From Edaphovirga cremea (GTDB lineage Bacteria; Pseudomonadota; Gammaproteobacteria; Enterobacterales; Enterobacteriaceae): 64,000 bases of DNA. Made by a program: the position numbers and the translations under genes. The stretch is taken from assembly GCF_003332275.1 (NCBI RefSeq), contig NZ_QOVA01000016.1:19029-83028 (forward strand), given 5' to 3'. Positions 17,056 to 25,745 of this stretch are shown here, one piece after another. A model generated the notes under the pieces. It was given only the letters and a program-made list of their open reading frames with translations. It was not told the origin of the DNA and did not search any database. Every line of letters begins with the position of its first letter. The stretch's first letter is position 1.

Positions 17056-18305
17056 CGCAGCAGACACAGATTTTATTGATTGATGATGACCCGGACGTTC
17101 TGGAAGCTTACTGCGACCTGATGAGTCAGGAGGGCTATCAGGTTCAGGCGCTGGCCGACGCCAACGGTGTGGCGAAATTGATCCCGACGGACTGGCCCGG
17201 TGTGGTGGTGAGTGACGTATTGCTGCCGGGCGACTCGGGCCTGACGCTGTTGGATAATTTGCTACAGTGCGATCCGACTCTCCCGGTTTTGTTAATCACT
17301 GGTCACGGTGACGTCCCGATGGCGGTGGATGCGGTGAAGCGCGGTGCCTTCGACTTTTTAGAGAAGCCGGTTGCTGCTGAAAAACTGCTGGCGCGGGCAG
17401 AGGCGGCATTGCAGCAGCGCCGGGCGCTCATCGAAAGGCGCAATTGGCAGAAGCAGACGCTGGGCGAAAACCTGTTGGGAGATAGCCAATGGATGATGGA
17501 TCTGCGCATCCGGCTGCAAAAACTGGCAGAAGTGGATCTGCCGGTAATGTTTTTCGGCGAGATTGGAACCGGTCGTCGGCGTGCCGCGGATTACCTGCAT
17601 CGTCTCGGTGAACGCCATCAGGCACCGCTGGTGGTGCAAGAATTATTGCCCGATAACGGACTACAGCTTGGTCAGTTGTTGGAGCGGGTACAGGGGGGCA
17701 GCCTGGTACTGAAAAACATCGCACATCTACCGTTCAGCACCCAGTTGGCGCTGGCACAACTGCAACAGAGCGACCAGCGCAGCTTTCGGCTGATTGCCAT
17801 TGATGAACAGAGTCCGGCGGCGCTGGCGGTGGCGCAGCGGCTGGTGCCTGAGCTGTATTATCTGCTGTCGTTGACCCAGATTGAGATGGTACCACTCAGC
17901 TTGCGCACCCAGGATATCCCGGAAATATTTCGCCACTATCTGCTGGCGGCCTGCCGTCGCCTTAACCGCTGTCAGCCACAGCTTAGCCAGAAATTCCTGA
18001 CCAGCCTGATGCGTCGCCCCTGGCCGGGGAATGTACGGGAACTGGCCAATGCCGCAGAGCTCTATGCCGTGGGGCTATTGCCACAGATCCCGCAGGGTGC
18101 GGCGCTCAGCCTGACTCAGGCGCAGTCGCTGGACGAGCGCATTGAAAGCTACGAGCGCAAGATTATCGAGGAGGCACTGAATCTGCATCAGGGGCGAATC
18201 AATGATGTGGCGACCTATCTGGATGTGCCGCGCAAAAAGCTTTACCTGCGAATGAAGAAATATCAGCTCGACAAGAGCCACTATAAGGATTTCCTGCTTC
18301 CTTGA
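17049..18305 (+). CDS. pgtA: PgtA-like response regulator with degenerate AAA+ domain
   Basis: 418 residues. The receiver has DDDPDV at the start, phospho-acceptor Asp56 in VVSDVLLPG, and a conserved Lys in FLEKPV. The middle is derived from an NtrC-type AAA+ domain, but Walker A reads GEIGTGRRR (Lys lost), the Walker B acidic pair is replaced (LVLKNIAHLP) and the GAFTGA loop is missing, so ATP hydrolysis and sigma-54 contact are unlikely. WPGNVRELANAAELYAVG and a FIS-type helix-turn-helix close the protein. Salmonella PgtA has the same build and near-identical C-terminus. ATG at 17049 lies inside the end of the kinase gene. Confidence 0.88.
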   Translation: MLTQQTQILLIDDDPDVLEAYCDLMSQEGYQVQALADANGVAKLIPTDWPGVVVSDVLLPGDSGLTLLDNLLQCDPTLPVLLITGHGDVPMAVDAVKRGAFDFLEKPVAAEKLLARAEAALQQRRALIERRNWQKQTLGENLLGDSQWMMDLRIRLQKLAEVDLPVMFFGEIGTGRRRAADYLHRLGERHQAPLVVQELLPDNGLQLGQLLERVQGGSLVLKNIAHLPFSTQLALAQLQQSDQRSFRLIAIDEQSPAALAVAQRLVPELYYLLSLTQIEMVPLSLRTQDIPEIFRHYLLAACRRLNRCQPQLSQKFLTSLMRRPWPGNVRELANAAELYAVGLLPQIPQGAALSLTQAQSLDERIESYERKIIEEALNLHQGRINDVATYLDVPRKKLYLRMKKYQLDKSHYKDFLLP

Positions 18306-18435
18306 CGCGTTGGCTGCGGAGCCGTTGTGGCGCTTCTGCTATTGCCGTCGATGCGGATCGGGCAGCGTGTCCCAAATAACTTAAGTGGCAGAGCCACGAC
18401 CCCTGCAACGCTTCATTCCTGTAGGATATTTATTG

Positions 18436-18528
18436 ATGCTAAATAAACAAGATATTGCAGAAGGCCGGGTCTCTTCCGTTGAGGATGTGAGGTCGCGGAT
18501 GAAGGCAGCCAGAGCTGAAGGGAAATGA
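18436..18528 (+). CDS. Stunted antitoxin (30 residues)
   Basis: A 30-codon frame with TAGGA upstream and its stop overlapping the next start as ATGA. The product begins MLNKQDIAEGRVSSVEDV and ends in a basic tail. It looks like the C-terminal, toxin-binding part of a type II antitoxin (the AEGRVSSVEDVR type seen at antitoxin ends) without any DNA-binding domain. It may be a remnant or a functional mini-antitoxin. Confidence 0.5.
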   Translation: MLNKQDIAEGRVSSVEDVRSRMKAARAEGK

Positions 18529-18860
18529 AACCACCCTACGTAATACAGTTCGCTCGTGCCGCTGAAATGTGTTTGTCAGATATCGAGTCTTTAAAAATTA
18601 CTACAGTGGGTGCAGAGGCGGCAGCTCACTTTGTCGATGCTCTTTTGGACGATATTGTGGAACATCTGGAAAATGATCCTTTGCGTTATCGCCAGAATAT
18701 TCAGCTTGCTGAACTTGGTTTTGATGCGAGAGAGTTTCTGGAGCCAAACGGCTATCGTACGCTTTACGGTGTCAAGGAACAGGTCATTGATGTGTGGCTG
18801 GTTCTACATACCCGACAAGACAGCGAGAAAGCACTTTGGCGCTATATGATGTTTCGGTGA
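18525..18860 (+). CDS. RelE/ParE-family toxin
   Basis: 111 residues. Pattern: strand YVIQFARAAEMCLSDIESL, helices, then DPLRYRQNIQLAELGFDAREFLEPNGYRTLYGVKEQVIDVWLVLHTRQD. The REFL..GYRTLY core and the Asp-Val-Trp strand fit the RelE/ParE superfamily. It is coupled by ATGA to a 30-residue antitoxin-like ORF. Whether a full antitoxin exists elsewhere cannot be known from the window. The exact target is not deducible. Confidence 0.78.
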   Translation: MKPPYVIQFARAAEMCLSDIESLKITTVGAEAAAHFVDALLDDIVEHLENDPLRYRQNIQLAELGFDAREFLEPNGYRTLYGVKEQVIDVWLVLHTRQDSEKALWRYMMFR

Positions 18861-18970
18861 ATCCTGAAGGCCCTTTTTCTAAATCTAGGTTGGCACGCCG
18901 CCCCGATAAGCGCGAAAGTCGCCGCTGATTGCGAGCCCAACCGTTTTCAAATGCGAGCCCTTACACTTAC

Positions 18971-19753
18971 TCAGATAAAGTCCGTATTGTGTTCAGAGAA
19001 GCGCGTCGTCAGAAATTTCTTGAACAGTTGCACAGCGGAAGCCGCAGTGGAACTCCAGGCGAAATCCTGAAAGACAAAATGCCCGCAATACGGCAACATC
19101 AGTAAGGAAGCATCCGGAATAAGCGTTTTCATTTCCACAAGCTGTTCCGGCAACACCATATCCCGATCTCCGCCGACAATGAGTGTGGGTACCCGTAAGC
19201 TTGCCAGGAGTTCCCGGCTGATAACACTTTCTTGGTTCCACAGCTTTTTTGTTTTGGCAATAAAGGTTTCCGGCGTGGGGGGCGGATTCAATTCGGCATA
19301 CTGCTCAAGCACTTCTGGCATATGCTCTTGCACAAACTCCACAGACAGCGCGTCAAACATTGCCAGACATCCTTCGGACATGCCGGACAATCCCTTATAA
19401 TTTCCCGAGATGGCGATGAGGCTCTTTACCGTTTCCGGAAAACGGCTTGCCATGTGCAGGCCAATGTTTGCACCATCGCTATAGCCGATGACATGAAACG
19501 GCGGCAGATCCAGCCCGCGGGCGAATGCAGCCAACTCTTCCGCCATCAGGGCATAGTCGAAAGGCGCATCCGTATCCGCTGTTCTGCCATGCCCGCGTCG
19601 ATCCACGGCAATGACGCGGAACCCATCCGCCAGTTCCGCCAGCAAATTGGTATAATTGGCGCAGGTATCAAGTCCGCCGTGCAGAAACAGGACAGGCTCC
19701 CCCTGTCCTTCCATTGTGTAAAACCAGTTGATTCCCGCAGTTGTCATTTGCAT
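18971..19753 (-). CDS. Alpha/beta-fold hydrolase
   Basis: 260 residues. Oxyanion motif HGGLD near residue 25, nucleophile elbow GYSDGAN (Ser near 95), acid in GGDRDMVLP and catalytic His in CGHFVF form a complete triad. No signal peptide, so cytosolic. The family includes esterases, lactonases and C-C hydrolases; the substrate cannot be told. The SD (AAGGA) of this gene lies in the last codons of the small ORF directly upstream, suggesting coupling. Confidence 0.87.
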   Translation of the reverse strand: MQMTTAGINWFYTMEGQGEPVLFLHGGLDTCANYTNLLAELADGFRVIAVDRRGHGRTADTDAPFDYALMAEELAAFARGLDLPPFHVIGYSDGANIGLHMASRFPETVKSLIAISGNYKGLSGMSEGCLAMFDALSVEFVQEHMPEVLEQYAELNPPPTPETFIAKTKKLWNQESVISRELLASLRVPTLIVGGDRDMVLPEQLVEMKTLIPDASLLMLPYCGHFVFQDFAWSSTAASAVQLFKKFLTTRFSEHNTDFI

Positions 19754-19756
19754 TGC

Positions 19757-19960
19757 TCAGTCCTTTTTATGGAAAATAGAATTTTTCCGAACCTCAAAGG
19801 CCCGGTGAGATGTAGCAAAGGCTTCCCACTGATCTTTAAAATTATGAATACGATCAGCAGTCAGATATTTTGTTCCATGTATTGCTGTGCAGTATGAACG
19901 GCTTTGGTTGAAGGATATCCCGTTGATACTTTCTGCCAACGCGTTAGCTCTTGTGATCAT
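19757..19960 (-). CDS. Small protein of unknown function upstream of the hydrolase
   Basis: 67 residues, ATG preceded by AAGGA at nine bases, stop three bases before the hydrolase start. The sequence ends FEVRKNSIFHKKD; no family is recognised. The good SD and tight spacing support real translation, but it may be a gene remnant. No signal peptide or membrane segment is evident. Confidence 0.45.
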   Translation of the reverse strand: MITRANALAESINGISFNQSRSYCTAIHGTKYLTADRIHNFKDQWEAFATSHRAFEVRKNSIFHKKD

Positions 19961-20132
19961 GACTTCCTATCCTTGTTTGTTGTAGAGATTACAAATACTG
20001 TTTATTTATACACGAGTCAAGGGCGGGATAGGGTGCTTTGGACATTTATGTGTATACCTTAAATGCATGTGATTAACTACACCATCAAGGCTTGATCAGC
20101 ACTACAGAACGGGCAGCATTGGAGAAAAAATT

Positions 20133-20204
20133 ATGAGCGGATTAATTTCCCCGATTGTTTCGGGGTTTGATATCGAAGACGGCCCAATGGGAGCGAAGCT
20201 GTGA
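20133..20204 (+). CDS. Possible 23-residue ORF
   Basis: ATG with GGAG eight bases upstream and a product beginning MSGLISPIVSGFDIEDG. No homology is recognised. It lies just before the right copy of the 15-bp repeat. It could be the start of a gene whose rest is lost. Low confidence. Confidence 0.25.
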   Translation: MSGLISPIVSGFDIEDGPMGAKL

Positions 20205-20280
20205 TTTCAAACGCGAAAGTCGCCGCGAGTCCGGCTATTCAGTGTCAGGTTTTCATTTTCAGTGATTCAATGAACGTAAA

Positions 20281-20313
20281 AACCGCCGGGCGATACTCTG
20301 TCGCCCGGCGGTT
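20281..20313. terminator. Terminator downstream of kdgT
   Basis: AACCGCCGGGCGA and TCGCCCGGCGGTT form a perfect 13-bp stem with a TACTCTG loop. T-runs follow on both strands, so it can act for kdgT on the minus strand and for anything arriving on the plus strand. Confidence 0.85.
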
Positions 20314-20353
20314 TTTTATTCTAAGAAATTTTTTATTCCAAGAAGTAAGGTAA

Positions 20354-21328
20354 TTACTCCGGCTGGTGAACTAAATCTTTCTTACCTGCCACGTGCCTGG
20401 CGTACAGCGCGGTAATAATCGGTACCAGAATTGCCGTTACAATGACGCTGGCCGCAACTAACGCCGTAGCCGATGCGGCGACAGATTCAAAGGCCGGATT
20501 CATTTGGGCAATAATCACCGGATTGGCAACTGCGGCTCCCGCTGCGGATGAGGCCGCAATACCTGCCGTACCATTTCCTCCGCCAATTACTTTGTCAGCA
20601 ATAATCAATGGAATACCGGTCACAATAATGACGGCTACACCCAGCATAATACCCAGCAGGCCGGTATCCATGATGACGCCCAGATTGATGGTGTTACCCA
20701 GAGCGAAACCGAAGAAAGGGATCAGCGTTGGTGTCGCTTTGCTGAAGAATGCGCGCAGGTCGTGGTCAAGGTTACCGAGGGCAAAACCGATCAGGAACGG
20801 CAGAACAGCGCCGACAAAATGGTGTGGTTCAAAAGATGCCAGACCGGCAGAACCCAAAATCACCATGGTCATTAACGGACCAGACTCCAGAGACATCAAT
20901 ACAAACGCGCCAGACTCTTCTTTGGTTCCGTACTGATTCATCAGGCTGGCATAGAGGCCACCATTGGTCATATCCATGGCAGAAACGATCGCCAGCACAG
21001 ATAAGCCGGCAAACATCCCGGTTTGGATCCCTTGCTCAGGAATGAATGAGGCGGCGATCATTGCCACGGCCCAGGCGACGGCAATTTTGGTTAGCACGAG
21101 CGTCCCTGACTTGCGTAAAACGGTGCCGGTCGCCCGTAAATCGATGGAGGCGCCTATGCAGAAAAACCATACGGCAAGAATTGGAACGGTACCGCTAATC
21201 ATCCCTTTGGTAAAGGAGCCGAAATAGGCGCCGGTATCCGGTGCGAACGTATTTAAAATCGCACCAAGTAACAGCGGCACGAGCATCATACCGCCAGGAA
21301 TACGTTCAATTGTTGCTTTGATTTTCAT
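20354..21328 (-). CDS. kdgT: 2-keto-3-deoxygluconate permease
   Basis: 324 residues with about ten hydrophobic segments. It matches KdgT throughout ([20 protein letters not shown] start, [43 protein letters not shown]). It imports 2-keto-3-deoxygluconate with protons for entry to the Entner-Doudoroff route. It is divergent from kduI, and the shared 418-bp region carries a KdgR-like operator and a 10-bp inverted repeat nearer this gene. This fits uronate/pectin-breakdown regulation. Confidence 0.93.
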   Translation of the reverse strand: MKIKATIERIPGGMMLVPLLLGAILNTFAPDTGAYFGSFTKGMISGTVPILAVWFFCIGASIDLRATGTVLRKSGTLVLTKIAVAWAVAMIAASFIPEQGIQTGMFAGLSVLAIVSAMDMTNGGLYASLMNQYGTKEESGAFVLMSLESGPLMTMVILGSAGLASFEPHHFVGAVLPFLIGFALGNLDHDLRAFFSKATPTLIPFFGFALGNTINLGVIMDTGLLGIMLGVAVIIVTGIPLIIADKVIGGGNGTAGIAASSAAGAAVANPVIIAQMNPAFESVAASATALVAASVIVTAILVPIITALYARHVAGKKDLVHQPE

Positions 21329-21394
21329 AGCAAATCCTCTTCGCTAGCTCTTTTTACGCGCAATGGTGTAGCGAAAAAAAGGTGTGATTGTTGG

Positions 21395-21419
21395 CAGTAA
21401 AAAGATTTTCTTTTTACTG
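21395..21419. promoter_or_regulatory. Inverted repeat upstream of kdgT
   Basis: CAGTAAAAAG and CTTTTTACTG form a perfect 10-bp inverted repeat around ATTTT, 67 bp upstream of the kdgT start. It could be an operator or a leader hairpin; no known consensus was matched. Confidence 0.45.
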
Positions 21420-21568
21420 GTTTATTCATATTGACGATTAGGAGTAATCTGAGTTACTCAAAAGTACCGTTAAATTTTACGCGTGATGGTCTTGTTCCTT
21501 TTGTGGTGCAAGTGCCAGCAATGTCTTAGAACGTTACTATTGCTTTTCGGAAACAATAATTCAAGTAT

Positions 21569-21587
21569 AATGAAATGATATTTCAAT
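21569..21587. promoter_or_regulatory. KdgR-like operator between kdgT and kduI
   Basis: AATGAAATGATATTTCAAT fits the remembered KdgR consensus (AATRAAAYRNYRTTTYATT) except near the right end. It lies in the divergent kdgT-kduI region, both classical KdgR targets in pectin-degrading and other enterobacteria. Confidence 0.65.
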
Positions 21588-21746
21588 TTAGATCGCATTA
21601 CTGCATTAATGTAGATGATAAGATGCTGTCAATTATCGTTTAATGTTGTTTTTGTATAAAATAATGACGATGATTTTCAATTTTTCTTAATAGAAAACGG
21701 ATGTTAGCAAAGTAAAGTGCATCCGTATCACCAGTGAGGAAGTGCA

Positions 21747-22583
21747 ATGGACATTCGTCAAAGCATCCATAGTGATCATGCAAAAACTCTGGACACCGCC
21801 GGTTTACGTAAAGAGTTTCTCATCGAAACCATCTTTAGTGCCGATGAATACACAATGACTTACAGCCACATCGACCGCATCATTGTGGGCGGTGTAATGC
21901 CGGTTACCCGCACGGTGAGCGTGGGCGGCGAAGTGGGCAAACAACTGGGTGTGAGCTATTTCCTTGAACGCCGTGAACTCGGTGTGATCAATATCGGTGG
22001 TACCGGCACCATCACCGTAGATGGTACTTGCTTCGAGATCGGCCACCGTCACGGCCTGTACGTAGGGAAAGGGGCGAAAGAAGTGGTGTTTGCGAGTAAC
22101 GATCCGCAAAACCCAGCTCGTTTCTACTATAACTGCGCGCCAGCGCATACTGCCTATCCAACCAAACACGTGACGCCTGCGGACGTCTCGCCAGTGACGT
22201 TGGGTGACAACGTCACAAGTAACCGTCGTACCATCAATAAATACTTTATTCCAGACGTGTTGGAAACCTGTCAACTGAGCATGGGACTGACCGAATTAGC
22301 GCCGGGTAATCTGTGGAATACCATGCCGTGCCATACACACGAACGCCGCATGGAAGTCTATTTCTATTTCGGTTTGGAAGAGGACAGTTGCGTATTCCAT
22401 ATGATGGGTCAGCCGCAGGAAACCCGGCATATCGTGATGCAAAACGAGCAGGCGGTCATTTCACCAAGCTGGTCAATTCACTCCGGCGTTGGCACTCGCG
22501 CCTATACGTTCATTTGGGGTATGGTGGGTGAAAATCAGGTGTTTGACGATATGGATCACGTGAAAGTCGGCGATCTACGTTAA
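21747..22583 (+). CDS. kduI: 5-keto-4-deoxyuronate isomerase
   Basis: 278 residues, the usual length of KduI, which converts 5-keto-4-deoxyuronate to 2,5-diketo-3-deoxygluconate in pectin/unsaturated uronate breakdown. The zinc-ligand stretch [16 protein letters not shown] is intact, and a later His stands in [17 protein letters not shown] precedes the ATG at five bases. It is divergent from kdgT with a KdgR-like box between. kduD is not adjacent, unlike some relatives. Confidence is high. Confidence 0.94.
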   Translation: MDIRQSIHSDHAKTLDTAGLRKEFLIETIFSADEYTMTYSHIDRIIVGGVMPVTRTVSVGGEVGKQLGVSYFLERRELGVINIGGTGTITVDGTCFEIGHRHGLYVGKGAKEVVFASNDPQNPARFYYNCAPAHTAYPTKHVTPADVSPVTLGDNVTSNRRTINKYFIPDVLETCQLSMGLTELAPGNLWNTMPCHTHERRMEVYFYFGLEEDSCVFHMMGQPQETRHIVMQNEQAVISPSWSIHSGVGTRAYTFIWGMVGENQVFDDMDHVKVGDLR

Positions 22584-22614
22584 CGGCAAAATCGTCATCC
22601 GCTATCTCAATCTG

Positions 22615-22635
22615 AGGGAAGCAATGTGCTTCCCT
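22615..22635 (+). terminator. Hairpin after kduI
   Basis: AGGGAAGC and GCTTCCCT form an 8-bp stem with an AATGT loop, 32 bp after the kduI stop. The following T-run is short, so terminator activity is moderate at best. Confidence 0.5.
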
Positions 22636-22771
22636 TTGAAAAATGGCTTTTGTGGTTTGAGGTCCAACGGAACGAAAACGTAAGTTAAGAAGATAATTCA
22701 TTGTTTAAATTGAAATTTAATGACCTCATCTCAATTTACTATCAGCAATATTCCAAGGAATCCAAGATTAA

Positions 22772-22936
22772 AATCCCGTAAACCGTCAACAACTTGATAG
22801 CCCAGGCAGTACGCCAGGGCGAGTTATCAGTGGATTAGAATGGTCAGAATTTTACGTTAACTTTTGCCCTGAAGGTGCGGTCTGGCTCATTAACAGACGT
22901 ATTGGCGGAATAGCCAAAGCTGCTGTTTCGAGATAA
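22772..22936 (+). pseudogene. Coding relic without start codon
   Basis: A 54-codon open stretch between two stops reads like protein (for example ISGLEWSEFYVNFCPEGAVW) but has no start codon or SD. It ends directly beside the stop of the GyrI-like gene on the other strand. It probably is the tail of a lost gene. The remaining part of 22584-22771 shows nothing besides the kduI hairpin. Confidence 0.3.
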
Positions 22937-23395
22937 TCAACGCACTAAACCAAACTGAATTTCGATGTTATTATATCGGGCCTCCGAACCGTTCCAATCA
23001 TGATATATCTCCCTACTTTCGCCAGAGTAGGCATAGTGAGACATATCGATTTCGGCGACAAGAGGCGCATACCCCTTTGTAAAAAGCGTTCTCAATGATC
23101 CCTGATGCACTTTACTTGCCACCATGATCGGCTCCAGATGGACAAGCTCTAGTTTGCCATCATAGTGCTCGGGCCTCTTTATCGGGCGGCATATTTCCCA
23201 ATCGAAGAAAGTTTTACTATCCTTTGGGAGATTGCGGGATATGAAAAGCCACGGGCCGTCAATTTCCAGTCCGGCCTCCAAAATCTGCTTCTCTATTGCC
23301 TCCGCACATTCCGGCACACACTGCTTGATGTCGGGGATCCTCAAGCGCCTCTTTTCGCACAGGACCCATAAATCCGGAGTTTCCTTGATGTCCAT
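22937..23395 (-). CDS. GyrI-like effector-binding domain protein
   Basis: 152 residues. The pattern RLRIPDIKQCVPECAEAIEK, GPWLFISRNLP, FDWEICRPI and the late strand-helix repeat fit the stand-alone GyrI/SbmC-like small-molecule-binding fold (the AraC/MerR effector domain). No DNA-binding domain is attached, so it would be a ligand-binding or toxin-sequestering protein. It stands alone between the kduI and gud regions. The assignment is by fold pattern only. Confidence 0.65.
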   Translation of the reverse strand: MDIKETPDLWVLCEKRRLRIPDIKQCVPECAEAIEKQILEAGLEIDGPWLFISRNLPKDSKTFFDWEICRPIKRPEHYDGKLELVHLEPIMVASKVHQGSLRTLFTKGYAPLVAEIDMSHYAYSGESREIYHDWNGSEARYNNIEIQFGLVR

Positions 23396-23566
23396 AACTT
23401 CTCCCTATAGCCAAAGAATTCATGATAATAGTACGCGGTTTGAAATTATACCGCCCACTTGAAATACATAATATCAGCAACATTATATTCATTAGCCAGG
23501 TAAGAACGCAGTAAAAAATCAGCTAGCCGTACGCATTCAGGAGCAATTGCGGGTAGTCAATTTGAA

Positions 23567-23636
23567 CTAACCCCACAAAAAAGGTGGGGTTAGTCAGCAG
23601 TCTGAAATGCCAGTCAGTGTTACCTGACTGGCATTT
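23567..23636. terminator. Two hairpins downstream of gudP
   Basis: CTAACCCCAC/GTGGGGTTAG (23567-23593, perfect 10 bp) and AAATGCCAGTCAG/CTGACTGGCATTT (23605-23636, 13 bp, T-run on the plus strand). The second lies 37 bp from the gudP stop and is the likely terminator for that gene. Confidence 0.7.
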
Positions 23637-23673
23637 TTTAATGCGCCGTAATACTTCAGCTATCAGTCGCGGC

Positions 23674-25020
23674 TCAATTGACCGGTTTCAGCACGATACG
23701 CTTGATATCACCGACGATAAACAAGTAGCTGCACACGGCGATCAAGGCGTGGATACCGACATACACCAGGGCACCTTTGAACGACCCGGTGGTACCGATG
23801 ATATAACCGATCGCGATAGGGGTGACGATGCCGGAAATATTACCAAAGGTATTGAATAAACCACCGCTCAGACCGCTAATCTCTTTCGGCGCAGTATCGG
23901 CCATAACCGCCCAACCTAGGGCACCCAATCCTTTGCCGAAGAAAGCAAATGCCATGACACCCACCACCATCCATTCAGTGTCAATGTAGTTACAGAAGAT
24001 CATCGACATGGACAAGAACATGCCAATAACAATCGGGGTCTTACGGGCAAAGGTTAAGGAATTGGTTTTACGCATCAGGTAGTCAGAGATAATGCCGCCC
24101 AAAACCCCCCCGGCGAAACCGCAAATGGCTGGGACAGATGCCAGGAAACCGGCCTTGAGGATCGACATCCCCCTTTCTTGCACCAGATACACCGGGAACC
24201 AGGTAATGAAAAAGTACGTTAATGCGTTGATACAGTACTGCCCGAGGTAAACACCGACCATCATACGGGACGACAGCAGTTGTTTAATTTGCTTCCACTT
24301 CTCGCCCTTCACCGGAGTGCGTTTTTCATTCTTCACATCGATATTGATCAGTGCGCCACCGGCTTCCATGTACTCGAGTTCGGCCTGATTGATACCGGGA
24401 TAATCTTTCGGATCATGAATGACCTTCAGCCAAATGAAGCTGATGATGATACCCAGTCCGCCCATAAAGAAGAAAACGTGCGACCAACCGACCGCATGGG
24501 TTAACCAACCCATTATTGGGGCGAAAATAACGGTAGCGAAGTATTGTGCCGAGTTGAAAATTGAAACGGCAGTTCCACGTTCTTGTGCCGGGAACCAGGC
24601 TGCCACTATTCGACTATTCCCCGGGAAGGAAGGCGCTTCGGCTAACCCCACCAGGAATCGCAAAATAAACAGGGAGATTACGATGCCAGCACCACTGAAG
24701 ATATCCACAAAACCTTGCAGCAGGGTAAACAAAGACCAAATAAAGATACTCCAGAAATAGACGCGTTTAGAGCCAAAGCGATCGAGTAACCAGCCACCAG
24801 GGATTTGACCGATAACATATGCCCAGGAGAATGCTGAAAACACATATCCCATGCCGATTGCATCCAGTCCAATCTCTTTTGACATGGCAGAACCAGCAAT
24901 TGAGAGGGTGGCCCGGTCACCATAGTTAAAAGAGGTGACAATAAACAGCATTACCACTATCCAATAGCGTTTATTGGTTCTTTTTTGTATTGCGCCCGCG
25001 GCAGTACTTACCGTATCCAT
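23674..25020 (-). CDS. gudP: D-glucarate/galactarate MFS transporter
   Basis: 448 residues of the anion:cation symporter branch of MFS, closely like GudP/GarP of E. coli. Seen: twelve hydrophobic segments, FNYGDRATLSIAG in the first segment, LLDRFGSKRVYFWS in loop 2-3, EAPSFPGNSRIVAAWFP and DTAPKEISGLSGGLFNTFGN. The start at 25020 is fixed by AGGAG at seven bases; an upstream frame extension lacks support. The gudP-gudX-gudD genes of E. coli are all here, though in the order gudX, gudD, gudP with long spacers. Confidence 0.92.
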   Translation of the reverse strand: MDTVSTAAGAIQKRTNKRYWIVVMLFIVTSFNYGDRATLSIAGSAMSKEIGLDAIGMGYVFSAFSWAYVIGQIPGGWLLDRFGSKRVYFWSIFIWSLFTLLQGFVDIFSGAGIVISLFILRFLVGLAEAPSFPGNSRIVAAWFPAQERGTAVSIFNSAQYFATVIFAPIMGWLTHAVGWSHVFFFMGGLGIIISFIWLKVIHDPKDYPGINQAELEYMEAGGALINIDVKNEKRTPVKGEKWKQIKQLLSSRMMVGVYLGQYCINALTYFFITWFPVYLVQERGMSILKAGFLASVPAICGFAGGVLGGIISDYLMRKTNSLTFARKTPIVIGMFLSMSMIFCNYIDTEWMVVGVMAFAFFGKGLGALGWAVMADTAPKEISGLSGGLFNTFGNISGIVTPIAIGYIIGTTGSFKGALVYVGIHALIAVCSYLFIVGDIKRIVLKPVN

Positions 25021-25356
25021 AAATAACTCCTGAATTATGACGATATGCTGCATTCATTCTGTAAAAAGATTTAATAAATAAACATCAGAATGAAAGTATT
25101 AAATTAGGTTATCCCTGTGTGGCGATCACGCTGCCTATTACACTTACTCCCTCGAACAAGATAGAGTATAGAGAGGCGCTATTGTTTATTCACTAGACAA
25201 ACCAACAAATCTATCCGGCATAACGCGTTATTTATGTTGCATATGCCCAACTCTCTGTGTGCTGGTTCACGAAACTCAAATAATGGTTAAAGCCGCTGAA
25301 AATACCCTTGATTTAACTTTTGAGTCAGTGGGGTTTTGTTTTTTAAAGACATTCAC

Positions 25357-25395
25357 AGCATTATAAAAATGAAAAGTCGTTTCATTTTTATAATG
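25357..25395. promoter_or_regulatory. 17-bp perfect inverted repeat containing a KdgR-like box
   Basis: GCATTATAAAAATGAAA (25357-25373) is repeated inverted at 25379-25395 over a 5-base AGTCG centre. Its core AATGAAAAGTCGTTTCATT (25367-25385) differs from the KdgR consensus at one position. It lies 337 bp upstream of gudP in the 725-bp space 25021-25745, which otherwise shows no gene. It may be an operator for gudP. Confidence 0.55.
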
Positions 25396-25684
25396 CGCGA
25401 TGAGCCGCCTGAGGTTTTCAGCCATAACGTTGAGAGCGGGGGTTTTAATGGGGTTTTCAGTGTTCAAAGAGGGAGGGTTTTAAAAGGGCTGATAATTAAA
25501 TCAGTCGCTGTTAATTATTCTTTGACATTAATTTTCCTACCCACAGCTATCGTCGCTGCAATATTCCGCGCATTGAGAAATACATTATCTGTAGCATTAT
25601 TCAGCGCGTGCCGCGTCATCTTCATTCTTTGCAACAGGGAGCAGGAAGATATAAAAACCGATATCCGGTAACCGATTAATGTTT

Positions 25685-25713
25685 CGCCCTGCGATAAAAT
25701 TATCAGCAGGGCG
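25685..25713 (-). terminator. Hairpin downstream of gudD
   Basis: CGCCCTGC pairs with GCAGGGCG, and the interior GATAAAATTATC continues the stem with one bulge. It starts 33 bp after the gudD stop. There is no T-run, so it may protect RNA 3' ends rather than terminate alone. Confidence 0.5.
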
Positions 25714-25745
25714 ATGTTCACAACCGGAATTCAACAGATCGCGGT

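Larger units (their letters stand above)
18911..20226. repeat. 15-bp direct repeats flanking the hydrolase segment
   Basis: CGCGAAAGTCGCCGC is found at 18911-18925 and again, same orientation, at 20212-20226. The 1.29 kb between holds the hydrolase and the small ORF upstream of it. The copies could mark the edges of an inserted segment. Confidence 0.4.
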
